Assembly (NCBI GenBank): GCA_036782715.1
Contig: DAIPYN010000009.1
Span: forward strand, 1 to 51,114
Direction: 5' to 3'
DNA from: UBA3478 sp036782715
GTDB lineage: Bacteria > Bacteroidota > Bacteroidia > Flavobacteriales > Flavobacteriaceae
DNA: 51,114 nucleotides
Program-made: the position numbers and the translations under genes
The notes under the pieces: model-generated
The model's database searches: none
The model's input: the letters and a program-made list of their open reading frames with translations, nothing else
Told to the model about the DNA's origin: nothing
Shown here: in pieces, positions 41,886-49,849 of the stretch
Numbering within the stretch: position 1 is the stretch's first letter
Layout of the letters: every line of letters starts with the position of its first letter

Positions 41886-43268
41886 ATGACCTTAATTAAA
41901 TCCATTTCAGGAATTCGTGGAACGATTGGAGGAAATCCTGGAGAGAATCTCACTCCTGTTGATATCGTAAAATTCGCAACGGCTTATGCTAGTCTGGTAA
42001 AGGCTAACAAGGTTAATGAACGCGCTAAGGTTGTTATTGGTAGAGATGCTCGGTTGTCGGGGCCAATGGTTCAAAGCATTTTTCAAAATACCCTGCTCGG
42101 TTCAGGTATTGACGTGATTGATCTAGGGTTATCTACAACTCCGACGGTTGAATTTGCTACTGTAAACGAAGGAGCTGACGGGGGTGTAATTATTACTGCT
42201 TCCCATAATCCGGGAGAATGGAATGCTTTAAAACTTTTGGATAAAAACGGTGAATTTTTAAATGCTACCGTGGGAGAACAACTTTTAAAATTATCAGAAT
42301 CAACCAGTGTGAGTTTTGCTAGTATCGAAGAGCTAGGTAATATCACGGTTGTCAATGATTATATCGATAGACATATTGAGAAGATACTAAGCTTACCTCT
42401 AATAGATGCAGAACGAATTAAATCGCAAGGTTTTCATGTGGTGATCGATGCTGTAAATTCTACAGGAGGTATTGCAATACCAAAACTTCTAGATCGATTG
42501 GGAGTAAGTTACAAGGCGATGTACTGTGAACCAACGGGTAATTTTCCTCACAATCCAGAACCGCTAGAAAAGCATTTGGGTGATTTGATGCGTTCAGTGC
42601 AAGAAGAAAAGGCTTTTTTCGGAATCACGGTGGATCCAGATGTAGATCGTTTGGCGCTAGTTGATGAAAATGGAAAAATGTTTGGTGAGGAATATACCCT
42701 TGTAGCCTGCGCCGATTACGTACTTTCTAAAACACCGGGGAATACGGTTTCGAATTTATCTTCAACACGTGCTTTGAAAGAGGTGACTCTAAATTACCAT
42801 CAGGAGTATGAAGCCGCTGCGGTAGGTGAGGTAAATGTGGTTCAAAAAATGAAATCAACCCAAGCTATCATTGGTGGAGAGGGGAACGGTGGAATTATTT
42901 ATCCCGAAAATCACTACGGAAGAGATGCCCTTGTAGGAATCGCACTCTTTCTAATGCTGCTCACTGAAAGACAACAGACTGTTTCAGCGCTAAGAGCTTC
43001 TTATCCCGTCTATTTTATGGCAAAGGAAAAGATAGAATTATCCGCATCGATCAATCCAGATCAGATTCTGAAGAAACTAGCAGTGAAGTACGCTGATGAG
43101 CAATGTACCACTATTGATGGTTTGAAAATTGATTTTGATGAGTCTTGGGTTCATATGAGAAAATCAAATACCGAACCAATTATAAGGATTTACACTGAGG
43201 CGAAAACTGAAGCCCTTGCGCAAGATTTAGCTAAAAAGTTTATCGAAGAAATTAAAGCGACTTCTTAG
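41886..43268 (+). CDS. glmM: Phosphoglucosamine mutase (GlmM-like phosphohexomutase)
   Basis: Interconverts glucosamine 6- and 1-phosphate on the route to UDP-GlcNAc for peptidoglycan and lipopolysaccharide. 460 residues: the phosphoserine loop TASHNPGEWNAL with Ser106, the metal loop DPDVDRLALVDE, the sugar-binding loop GGEGNGGIIYP, and a C-terminal phosphate-binding loop RKSNTEPIIRIY. The N-terminus SISGIRGTIGGNPGENL is that of the Bacteroidota GlmM type. It has its own promoter. The 3' end overlaps the acyltransferase gene convergently by 17 bases. Confidence 0.92.
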   Translation: MTLIKSISGIRGTIGGNPGENLTPVDIVKFATAYASLVKANKVNERAKVVIGRDARLSGPMVQSIFQNTLLGSGIDVIDLGLSTTPTVEFATVNEGADGGVIITASHNPGEWNALKLLDKNGEFLNATVGEQLLKLSESTSVSFASIEELGNITVVNDYIDRHIEKILSLPLIDAERIKSQGFHVVIDAVNSTGGIAIPKLLDRLGVSYKAMYCEPTGNFPHNPEPLEKHLGDLMRSVQEEKAFFGITVDPDVDRLALVDENGKMFGEEYTLVACADYVLSKTPGNTVSNLSSTRALKEVTLNYHQEYEAAAVGEVNVVQKMKSTQAIIGGEGNGGIIYPENHYGRDALVGIALFLMLLTERQQTVSALRASYPVYFMAKEKIELSASINPDQILKKLAVKYADEQCTTIDGLKIDFDESWVHMRKSNTEPIIRIYTEAKTEALAQDLAKKFIEEIKATS

Positions 43269-44136
43269 CGTGTTTAAATCGTCTGTGAGTCCACAGATAA
43301 GTGTGAGGTTGCTCTTTAATCTCTCGTTCAACCTTTTGCATGTAAGCCTCCATGATTGAATAATTTGAAGACCCTTCAATCTGGGGCTGAAAAGTCTCAA
43401 AGCTTGCCGTATAGTATCCTCTTCTTATTTTTCTAATAGATAGGTAAACGAGTCCCATGTTGTAAGTTCGTGCCAACTCTTCGGCACCGGTATGAACAGG
43501 GACTTCTCGTCCAAAGAAAGTATACCAATGCTTTGTTTTTTTAATCATAGGAGACTGGTCACTTGCTAAACCATACATTCCGTACTGCTGGTTTCTTTGA
43601 TTTGCTTCGAGCACTTCTCTTAGTTTAAAAGTAGGCACCAAATGCATTCCTGACTTGCCTCTTGTTTTACGAATGAAACGATCAAAAAATGGATTGTTGA
43701 TTTTTTGATAGATTCCATAAACAGGAACTTTGGTAAATAGTGCTATTGCTCCAGTCCATTCCCAATTTCCTTGATGTGAAGCAAGTACTACAATTCCTTT
43801 ATTTTCCTTTGCGAATTGTTCCACTAATTCGACATTTCTCACCTGAAAGCGTTTTTTGAAAGTTGAATTAGACATTAATCCGTTCTTTAAACTCTCGATG
43901 AATAAATCGGTAAAGTGGAAATAGAATTTTCTTCGAATTTTTCGTTTCTCGTGTTTATGTAATTCGGGAAATGCAGTTTCAAGATTTTCGTCAATAACCG
44001 CTCTTCGATATTTAAAAACATCAAACAGTATAATGGCAACAATTGATGAAATACCGTAAAGTATGGAGAAAGGTAAAAACGCAACTAGCCTTAACCATGG
44101 GTACGCAATAAGAAAGGTTAGTCGTTTTAAAAACAT
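43252..44136 (-). CDS. Lysophospholipid/lipid A acyltransferase (LpxL/HtrB-like)
   Basis: Adds an acyl chain to a lipid A precursor at the inner face of the inner membrane. 294 residues with a membrane-associated N-terminus (about 10-40), the catalytic HxxxxxE-type motif SHQGNWEW, and later YGLASDQSPMIKK with YTFFGREVPVHTGAEELA, which belong to the LpxL/HtrB family. The exact acylation step is not evident. It diverges from the rhomboid gene over a symmetric double promoter (44143-44160). Confidence 0.88.
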   Translation of the reverse strand: MFLKRLTFLIAYPWLRLVAFLPFSILYGISSIVAIILFDVFKYRRAVIDENLETAFPELHKHEKRKIRRKFYFHFTDLFIESLKNGLMSNSTFKKRFQVRNVELVEQFAKENKGIVVLASHQGNWEWTGAIALFTKVPVYGIYQKINNPFFDRFIRKTRGKSGMHLVPTFKLREVLEANQRNQQYGMYGLASDQSPMIKKTKHWYTFFGREVPVHTGAEELARTYNMGLVYLSIRKIRRGYYTASFETFQPQIEGSSNYSIMEAYMQKVEREIKEQPHTYLWTHRRFKHAKKSL

Positions 44137-44142
44137 AGGGGT

Positions 44143-44160
44143 TAAAGATACGTATATTTA
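44143..44160. promoter_or_regulatory. Back-to-back -7 boxes for the acyltransferase and rhomboid genes
   Basis: TAAAGATACGTATATTTA is nearly palindromic. Its right half is TATATTTA on the plus strand (rhomboid, ATG 44174) and its left half is TATCTTTA on the minus strand (acyltransferase, ATG 44136). Each differs from TAnnTTTG only in the last base. Confidence 0.45.
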
Positions 44161-44173
44161 CCACCCAAATTAG

Positions 44174-44821
44174 ATGTTCCATTTGAGCTTAGATCTCGTT
44201 ACTATACTATTAGTTTTCACCTTTTTAATGTCTTATAAAGGCTTTAAGGATTCATCATTTTTTAACGCTTATTGTTTTTCAGTAAGTGGATTAAAATCAG
44301 GCCAGTGGTATCGATTACTTACCTCTGGTTTTTTACATGTCGGATGGTGGCATTTACTGGTAAATGGTCTTACTTTTTACTTTTTTGCTCCATCCATTCT
44401 TTCCATTTTTGGTACTGTAGAATTTCTCGGCCTCTATCTATTTTCATTACTCATGGGTAATTTGCTAACCTATTTTTATTATCACAAAGAATATTATTAC
44501 ACGGCCGTAGGTGCCTCAGGAGCAATTTCAGGGATTGTATTTTCAAGTTTAGTTTTTGACCCTTCGATGAAACTTTATATTCTTCCAATTCCATTTCCTA
44601 TTCCGGCACCTTTATTTGGCTTAGGCTTTTTATTGTACTCAATGGTTGGTATTGTACGAAATTCTGACCGGATAGGTCATGCGGCTCATATAGGTGGTGG
44701 AATAGGCGGAGTTCTTTTCACCTTTCTATTTTATCCGTATTTACTGCGAGAAAATCCCCTACTATGGGTATTTTTGTTATTGATTCTTTTCGCCTTGTTC
44801 GTTATTAAAAAATGGAGGTAA
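44174..44821 (+). CDS. Rhomboid family intramembrane serine protease
   Basis: Cleaves transmembrane proteins inside the lipid bilayer. 215 residues with six hydrophobic segments. The catalytic dyad is present: Ser115 in VGASGAISG, and His172 in GHAAHIGGGIGG. The WR-type loop is seen as GQWYRLLTSGFLHVGWWHLL. It is the compact six-helix form without extra domains. It starts from the double promoter at 44143-44160 and is followed six bases later by the FAD/Fe-S dehydrogenase gene. Natural substrates cannot be told. Confidence 0.93.
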   Translation: MFHLSLDLVTILLVFTFLMSYKGFKDSSFFNAYCFSVSGLKSGQWYRLLTSGFLHVGWWHLLVNGLTFYFFAPSILSIFGTVEFLGLYLFSLLMGNLLTYFYYHKEYYYTAVGASGAISGIVFSSLVFDPSMKLYILPIPFPIPAPLFGLGFLLYSMVGIVRNSDRIGHAAHIGGGIGGVLFTFLFYPYLLRENPLLWVFLLLILFALFVIKKWR

Positions 44822-44827
44822 TCTATT

Positions 44828-47740
44828 ATGAAATCAGAGTTATTTGGTCAATTAAAAAATCGATTTGAAGGGGAACTTCGCTCTGATGACCTATCCAAAG
44901 CTATTTACGCCACAGATGCTTCGGTATATCAGATGACTCCTAAGGGGGTTGCTATCCCATTAAATGAGCATGATCTTATAAAATTGGTCTCATGGTCGGC
45001 TGAGAATAAGGTTCCACTGATCCCTAGAGCCGCAGGAACCTCCTTAGCGGGACAATGCGTCGGCGATGGAGTTGTAGTTGACACCTCAAAATATTTAAAC
45101 CGAATTATTGCTTTTGATAAAGAAAAGCGTTTAATCACGGTGGAACCTGGAGTGATCAGGGATGAACTCAACCAGTTTCTTCAGCCCCATGGTTTGTTCT
45201 TCGGTCCAAACACATCGACAGCTAATCGATGTATGATCGGTGGAATGGTGGGCAATAATAGTTCAGGTACGACCTCTATACGTTATGGAGTTACTCGTGA
45301 TAAGGTGGTAGGTCTTCGATCTATTTTATCTGATGGTTCCATTCATGAATTTGGAGAGCTTCTTAAGGAGCCTAATGCTCACTCTGAAAAAATCACCTCT
45401 GAATTTGGACAACAGATTGAAAACCAAATTGTTGAATTACTATCTGAAAAAGGCGTTAAAGAAGAAATTGAGAAAGAGTTTCCCAAAAAAGAAATACATC
45501 GAAGAAATACAGGATACGCCGTAGACGAGCTTCTTGAAATGATACCTTTCGGTGGATCAAAACCCTTTAATCTCGCAAAGTTACTCTGCGGAAGTGAAGG
45601 TACGCTTGCATTTACCTCTCAAATTACTCTTGCGTTAGATGATTTGATGCCTAGTACTTCAGCAATGGTAGTTACTCACTACCAAACGCTAGAAGAGGCA
45701 TTAAGCGATGTGGCAGTGGTGATGCAAGAAGAATTGTTTACTTGTGAGATGATGGATCGAGTAATTCTCGACTGCACTAAAGGGAATCATACCTACCGAG
45801 AGATGAGATCGTTCATTGAGGGTGATCCTGAGGCTGTTTTGATGCTCGAAGTTCGCGATCGAACGGAGCAAGGACTTGAGCAAAAATTAGATGCTTTATT
45901 AAATCTTATTGATCGTAAGAGTAAGAGTTATGCTAACCCTGTTTTGAAAGGGTCTAGAATTTCTGACGCGAACCAATTAAGGAAGGCAGGTCTAGGCTTA
46001 CTCGGTAATATTGTTGGTGATAAAAAAGCAGTCGCCTGTATTGAAGACACGGCTGTAGCTCTTTCTGATTTAAAGCCTTTTATCATGGAGTTCTCTGAAA
46101 TCATGAAGGGATACGATCAAAAGGCGGTATACTACGCACATGCTGGAGCAGGGGAATTACATCTAAGACCCATTTTAAATTTAAAGGATCAGTCGGATGT
46201 TGCTCTTTTTAGAGCAATTACAACTGATGTTGCACATCTTACCAAGAAGTATCAAGGTAGTTTCAGTGGTGAACACGGTGATGGAATTGTTCGCGCAGAG
46301 TTTATACCATTTTTGATTGGCGATAAGAACTACGATTTACTTCGAAAGGTAAAAGCAGTTTTTGATCCCAACAACTTATTTAATCCTCATAAGATCGTAG
46401 ATCCGTTCCCTATGGATCGAAGCCTACGATTTGAGCCGGGAAGAACAGAACCTGAAATAGATACCTTATTCGATTTTGAAGATAGTTTAGGATATCTAAG
46501 GGCAGTGGAGCGTTGCAATGGGAGTGGAGATTGTCGTAAAACTGAAAAATCAAGCGGTGGAATGTGTCCAAGTTATCACGCGACACGAGAAGAAAAAGAT
46601 ACCACCAGAGCCCGCGCTAATGCACTTCGCATCGCTTTAACTGAAAACAACAAGGAAAAAGTCTTTGCAAGTAAAAATGCTATTGAAGTTTTAGACTTAT
46701 GTGTAAGCTGCAAAGCTTGTGCTAGCGAGTGTCCCTCGAATGTTGATATGGCCACATTGAAATCAGAATATCTGTATCAATATCAAGAGCAGAAAGGTTA
46801 CAAATTAAGATCGAAATTATTTGCTTATAGTACATTAATTAACCGTTTTTCTAGCAAGATTGCACCGGTTACGCGTCTGGTTTTCAGTAGCCCAATCGCT
46901 AGTGTGATTAAATCACTTTCAGGTATTGCAAAGCAGAGACAACTCCCTCTTGTGTATAACGTTGACTTTAAGAAGTATTTAGCACAGTTGCAAAAGAATC
47001 AACCGATTGAAAAAGGAGCTCAAAGGCTGGTACTTTACATTGATGAGTTTAGTCAATATATGGATGTGAACATTGCCAAATCTGCCATCAATACCCTACA
47101 TCGCTTGGGGTATAATCTAGAGTTAGTTTTTGGTGAAAGTGGAAGAGCGTTCATATCAAAGGGCTTTTTAAAACAAGCGAAAGAGGCAGCAGAGGAGATG
47201 ACAAGTAGGTTAGCCTCATTTATCGAGGAGGAAGTGGTAATTGTAGGCGTTGAGCCTTCTGCTATTTTAACTTTTAGAGATGAATATCAACGATTGCTAC
47301 CTAACCAACCACTGGTTCAAAAGTTAAAGGATCAAACGTTTCTGATCGAAGAATTCCTAGCGAAGTCATTCGAAAATCAACGTCTAGATCAGTCTATTTT
47401 TCACAAGGAATCTGCAGTGGTGAAGGTACACGTTCATTGCCATCAAAAAGCGTTGTCTAATACCAAAGTGACTTTTGATTTATTGAATCAAATCCCGAAC
47501 TATACCGTGTCTATTATCAATAGCGGATGTTGTGGTATGGCAGGTTCGTTCGGATATGAGGCCGAACATTACGATGTTTCAATGAAAATGGGAGAGTTAC
47601 GCCTTTTTAAATCTATTCAAAAGTCTGACGATAAAACCATTATTGTTGCCAATGGTACCAGCTGTCGACATCAAATTAAAGATGGCACCTCTCGCGAAGC
47701 GATACATCCGATACAAGTTATTGAGAACGCTTTGATTTAG
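44828..47740 (+). CDS. FAD-linked oxidase/Fe-S protein (D-2-hydroxyacid or D-lactate dehydrogenase-like)
   Basis: A 970-residue fusion that probably oxidises a D-2-hydroxyacid and passes electrons to the respiratory chain. The N-terminal FAD domain (about 20-260; PRAAGTSLAGQCVGDGVVV, NNSSGTTSIRYG) is followed by the FAD-oxidase C-terminal domain (to about 540; FSGEHGDGIVRAEFI). The Fe-S part has CNGSGDCRK with GGMCPSYHATREE and CVSCKACASECPS. A CCG (heterodisulfide-reductase-like) domain closes the chain (HCHQKAL; NSGCCGMAGSFGYE). It resembles YdiJ/GlcD-GlcF fusions; D-lactate, glycolate and 2-hydroxyglutarate all remain possible substrates. Its end overlaps the LpxH-like gene by 23 bases. 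Confidence 0.88.
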   Translation: MKSELFGQLKNRFEGELRSDDLSKAIYATDASVYQMTPKGVAIPLNEHDLIKLVSWSAENKVPLIPRAAGTSLAGQCVGDGVVVDTSKYLNRIIAFDKEKRLITVEPGVIRDELNQFLQPHGLFFGPNTSTANRCMIGGMVGNNSSGTTSIRYGVTRDKVVGLRSILSDGSIHEFGELLKEPNAHSEKITSEFGQQIENQIVELLSEKGVKEEIEKEFPKKEIHRRNTGYAVDELLEMIPFGGSKPFNLAKLLCGSEGTLAFTSQITLALDDLMPSTSAMVVTHYQTLEEALSDVAVVMQEELFTCEMMDRVILDCTKGNHTYREMRSFIEGDPEAVLMLEVRDRTEQGLEQKLDALLNLIDRKSKSYANPVLKGSRISDANQLRKAGLGLLGNIVGDKKAVACIEDTAVALSDLKPFIMEFSEIMKGYDQKAVYYAHAGAGELHLRPILNLKDQSDVALFRAITTDVAHLTKKYQGSFSGEHGDGIVRAEFIPFLIGDKNYDLLRKVKAVFDPNNLFNPHKIVDPFPMDRSLRFEPGRTEPEIDTLFDFEDSLGYLRAVERCNGSGDCRKTEKSSGGMCPSYHATREEKDTTRARANALRIALTENNKEKVFASKNAIEVLDLCVSCKACASECPSNVDMATLKSEYLYQYQEQKGYKLRSKLFAYSTLINRFSSKIAPVTRLVFSSPIASVIKSLSGIAKQRQLPLVYNVDFKKYLAQLQKNQPIEKGAQRLVLYIDEFSQYMDVNIAKSAINTLHRLGYNLELVFGESGRAFISKGFLKQAKEAAEEMTSRLASFIEEEVVIVGVEPSAILTFRDEYQRLLPNQPLVQKLKDQTFLIEEFLAKSFENQRLDQSIFHKESAVVKVHVHCHQKALSNTKVTFDLLNQIPNYTVSIINSGCCGMAGSFGYEAEHYDVSMKMGELRLFKSIQKSDDKTIIVANGTSCRHQIKDGTSREAIHPIQVIENALI

Positions 47741-48611
47741 CTCGCGAGTCATTGCTATTATCAACCACATCAATAGCTCTCAATCCTTCTTCTCTAGTAG
47801 TTATTGAAGTAATAAGCTCTTCAAGACCCATTTCTTTAAGGTCTTCATCAGCAAAGAAGGGGGATAGTTTATCATGGTTATAGTGATAGATTCTCCAGCG
47901 CTTAAAATTGTACTCAAGGGCGGTCAGATTTTCTATCCAATCCCCAGAGTTTAAATAGGTTGTCTTACCTTTTTTGTTCTTGTAAATTTCTTTCTTAGGC
48001 TGATGGATGTGTCCGCAGATTACATAGTCGTAGTCATTATCAATTGCTAATTCTGAAGCTACTTTCTCAAAGCTTTGTATATATTTAACTGCTCCTTTAA
48101 CACTGTTCTTAATCTTTTTTGATAGCGAATATTTTTCCTTGCCAAGTTTCAATAAAAACCAGTTGATCAGCTTATTAAGCAATATAAGTAGGTCGTATCC
48201 CCATCCTCCTAACTTTGCAAGCCATTTTGCATTTTGAATGGAGATATCAAAAACGTCACCATGAAAAATCCATGTCTTTTTTCCGTCTAAATCAAGAACT
48301 AGTTTGTCTAAAATTCTCAATCGTCCCATAGCACTCCCAGAAAATTTTCTGAGCATTTCGTCATGGTTTCCAGTAATGTAATAAACATCGATACCTTTCG
48401 AAGCCATTCCGATAATCTTCTTCAACACTTTCATGTGAGAGGCTGGAAAATATCGTTTTCGAAATTGCCATATGTCAATGATATCCCCATTAAGAATTAG
48501 TTTTTTGGGTGAGATACTATTGAGGTAGGTTAATAATTCATCGGCATGACAACCGTAAGTTCCTAGGTGAGTGTCGGATATGACCGCAATTTCAATTTTA
48601 CGTTTTTTCAA
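47718..48611 (-). CDS. UDP-2,3-diacylglucosamine diphosphatase-like metallophosphoesterase (LpxH type), TTG start
   Basis: Probably removes UMP from UDP-2,3-diacylglucosamine in lipid A synthesis. 297 residues with the calcineurin-like metal motifs in order: SDTHLG, NGDIIDIW, TGNHDEM, FHGDVFD and CGHIHQPKK. The MKKRKIEIAVISDTHLG start requires TTG 48611. The nearest upstream ATG (48617) is out of frame and reads ATG-CCT-TGA, its stop overlapping the TTG. A -7-like TAATTTTA lies at 48636-48629 on the minus strand. The 3' end overlaps the FAD/Fe-S gene convergently by 23 bases. Confidence 0.85.
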   Translation of the reverse strand: MKKRKIEIAVISDTHLGTYGCHADELLTYLNSISPKKLILNGDIIDIWQFRKRYFPASHMKVLKKIIGMASKGIDVYYITGNHDEMLRKFSGSAMGRLRILDKLVLDLDGKKTWIFHGDVFDISIQNAKWLAKLGGWGYDLLILLNKLINWFLLKLGKEKYSLSKKIKNSVKGAVKYIQSFEKVASELAIDNDYDYVICGHIHQPKKEIYKNKKGKTTYLNSGDWIENLTALEYNFKRWRIYHYNHDKLSPFFADEDLKEMGLEELITSITTREEGLRAIDVVDNSNDSRAKSKRSQ

Positions 48612-48690
48612 GGCATAGGTATTTAGAATAAAATTAAGGTACAGTTCTCATGGACAACCTTTCTTAATTACTAAGAATGTGATATGAAAT

Positions 48691-48726
48691 TGTTAACTTT
48701 TAACACGATTTCGGTAGATAAATTTT
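48691..48726 (+). promoter_or_regulatory. Palindrome and -7 box upstream of aroC
   Basis: TGTTAA-ctt-TTAACA (48691-48705) is a perfect inverted repeat 13 bases before a -7-like TAAATTTT (48719-48726, last base off consensus). Transcription from there would leave a leader of about 50 bases. An operator role is inferred from position. Confidence 0.4.
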
Positions 48727-48781
48727 AGCGGAAAGTCTAAGCAGAGTATTATTGCATCATTGAATCATTGAGCGTTTAATT

Positions 48782-49846
48782 ATGGCAGCGAACACTTTTG
48801 GAAACCATTTTCGAGTAAGCACTTTTGGAGAATCCCATGGCCCGGCCTTGGGAGGAGTAATCGATGGTTGCCCGGCTGGCATTGAATTAAATCTTGAACT
48901 TATTCAAAACGAACTTGATCGAAGAAAGCCAGGGCAATCTAAAATCACCACCCAACGCAAAGAGCCTGATACGGTAGAATTTTTATCAGGAATATTTGAA
49001 GGTAAAACTACCGGTACACCAATAGGTTTTGTCATTAAAAATACGAACCAAAAGTCAAAGGATTATTCCCACATTAAAGAAACCTACCGTCCTTCACACG
49101 CCGATTGGGTCTACGACCAGAAATACGGTTTTAGAGATTACACGGGTGGAGGAAGATCTTCAGCAAGAGAAACTGTCTCGCGAGTGGTGGCTGGAGCTAT
49201 AGCTAAACAACTTGTTGCACCAATTAAAATTACGGCCTACGTTAATCAGGTAGGTGAGATTAAATTGAATAAAGACCACAGCACCTTAGATTTGGAGTCT
49301 ATCGAATGTAATATAGTTCGGTGTCCTGATACTCAAACTGCTGATCAAATGATTGAGTTAATCTCTAACATAAAGAAAAAAGGAGATACTATTGGTGGGG
49401 TGGTGAAATGTGTGATTCAAAATGTTCCTGTCGGTTTGGGAGAGCCCGTCTTTCAAAAGCTTCATTCAGCCTTAGGTGCTGCAATGCTTTCGATTAATGC
49501 GGTTAAAGGATTTGCTTATGGTAGTGGATTCGATGCCCCTTGCATGCTAGGTAGCGAGCACAATGACTACTTCAATGAGGATGGCACGACCAAGACCAAT
49601 TATAGCGGAGGAATTCAAGGTGGAATTTCAAACGGGATGGATATTTATTTTGAGGTTGCCTTCAAGCCTGTTGCAACCCTTTTACAACCCTATGAAACCT
49701 TAACACGAGATGGATCATTAACCGATACTCATGGAAAGGGTAGGCACGACCCATGCGTGGTGCCGAGAGCTGTACCTATTGTAGAAGCTATGGCTGCACT
49801 AGTTATGGCTGATTTTCTACTACTTAACAAACTATCAAAAATTTAA
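48782..49846 (+). CDS. aroC: Chorismate synthase
   Basis: Last step of the shikimate pathway: EPSP to chorismate, with reduced FMN. 354 residues with GESHGPALGGVIDGCPAGI near the N-terminus, RRKPGQSKITTQRKEPD, the GGGRSSARETVSRVVAGAIA phosphate-binding segment, GGIQGGISNGMDI, and the C-terminal GRHDPCVVPRAVPIVEAMAA. Full length. The transporter gene follows three bases after the stop, so they are probably co-transcribed. Confidence 0.97.
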   Translation: MAANTFGNHFRVSTFGESHGPALGGVIDGCPAGIELNLELIQNELDRRKPGQSKITTQRKEPDTVEFLSGIFEGKTTGTPIGFVIKNTNQKSKDYSHIKETYRPSHADWVYDQKYGFRDYTGGGRSSARETVSRVVAGAIAKQLVAPIKITAYVNQVGEIKLNKDHSTLDLESIECNIVRCPDTQTADQMIELISNIKKKGDTIGGVVKCVIQNVPVGLGEPVFQKLHSALGAAMLSINAVKGFAYGSGFDAPCMLGSEHNDYFNEDGTTKTNYSGGIQGGISNGMDIYFEVAFKPVATLLQPYETLTRDGSLTDTHGKGRHDPCVVPRAVPIVEAMAALVMADFLLLNKLSKI

Positions 49847-49849
49847 AAC

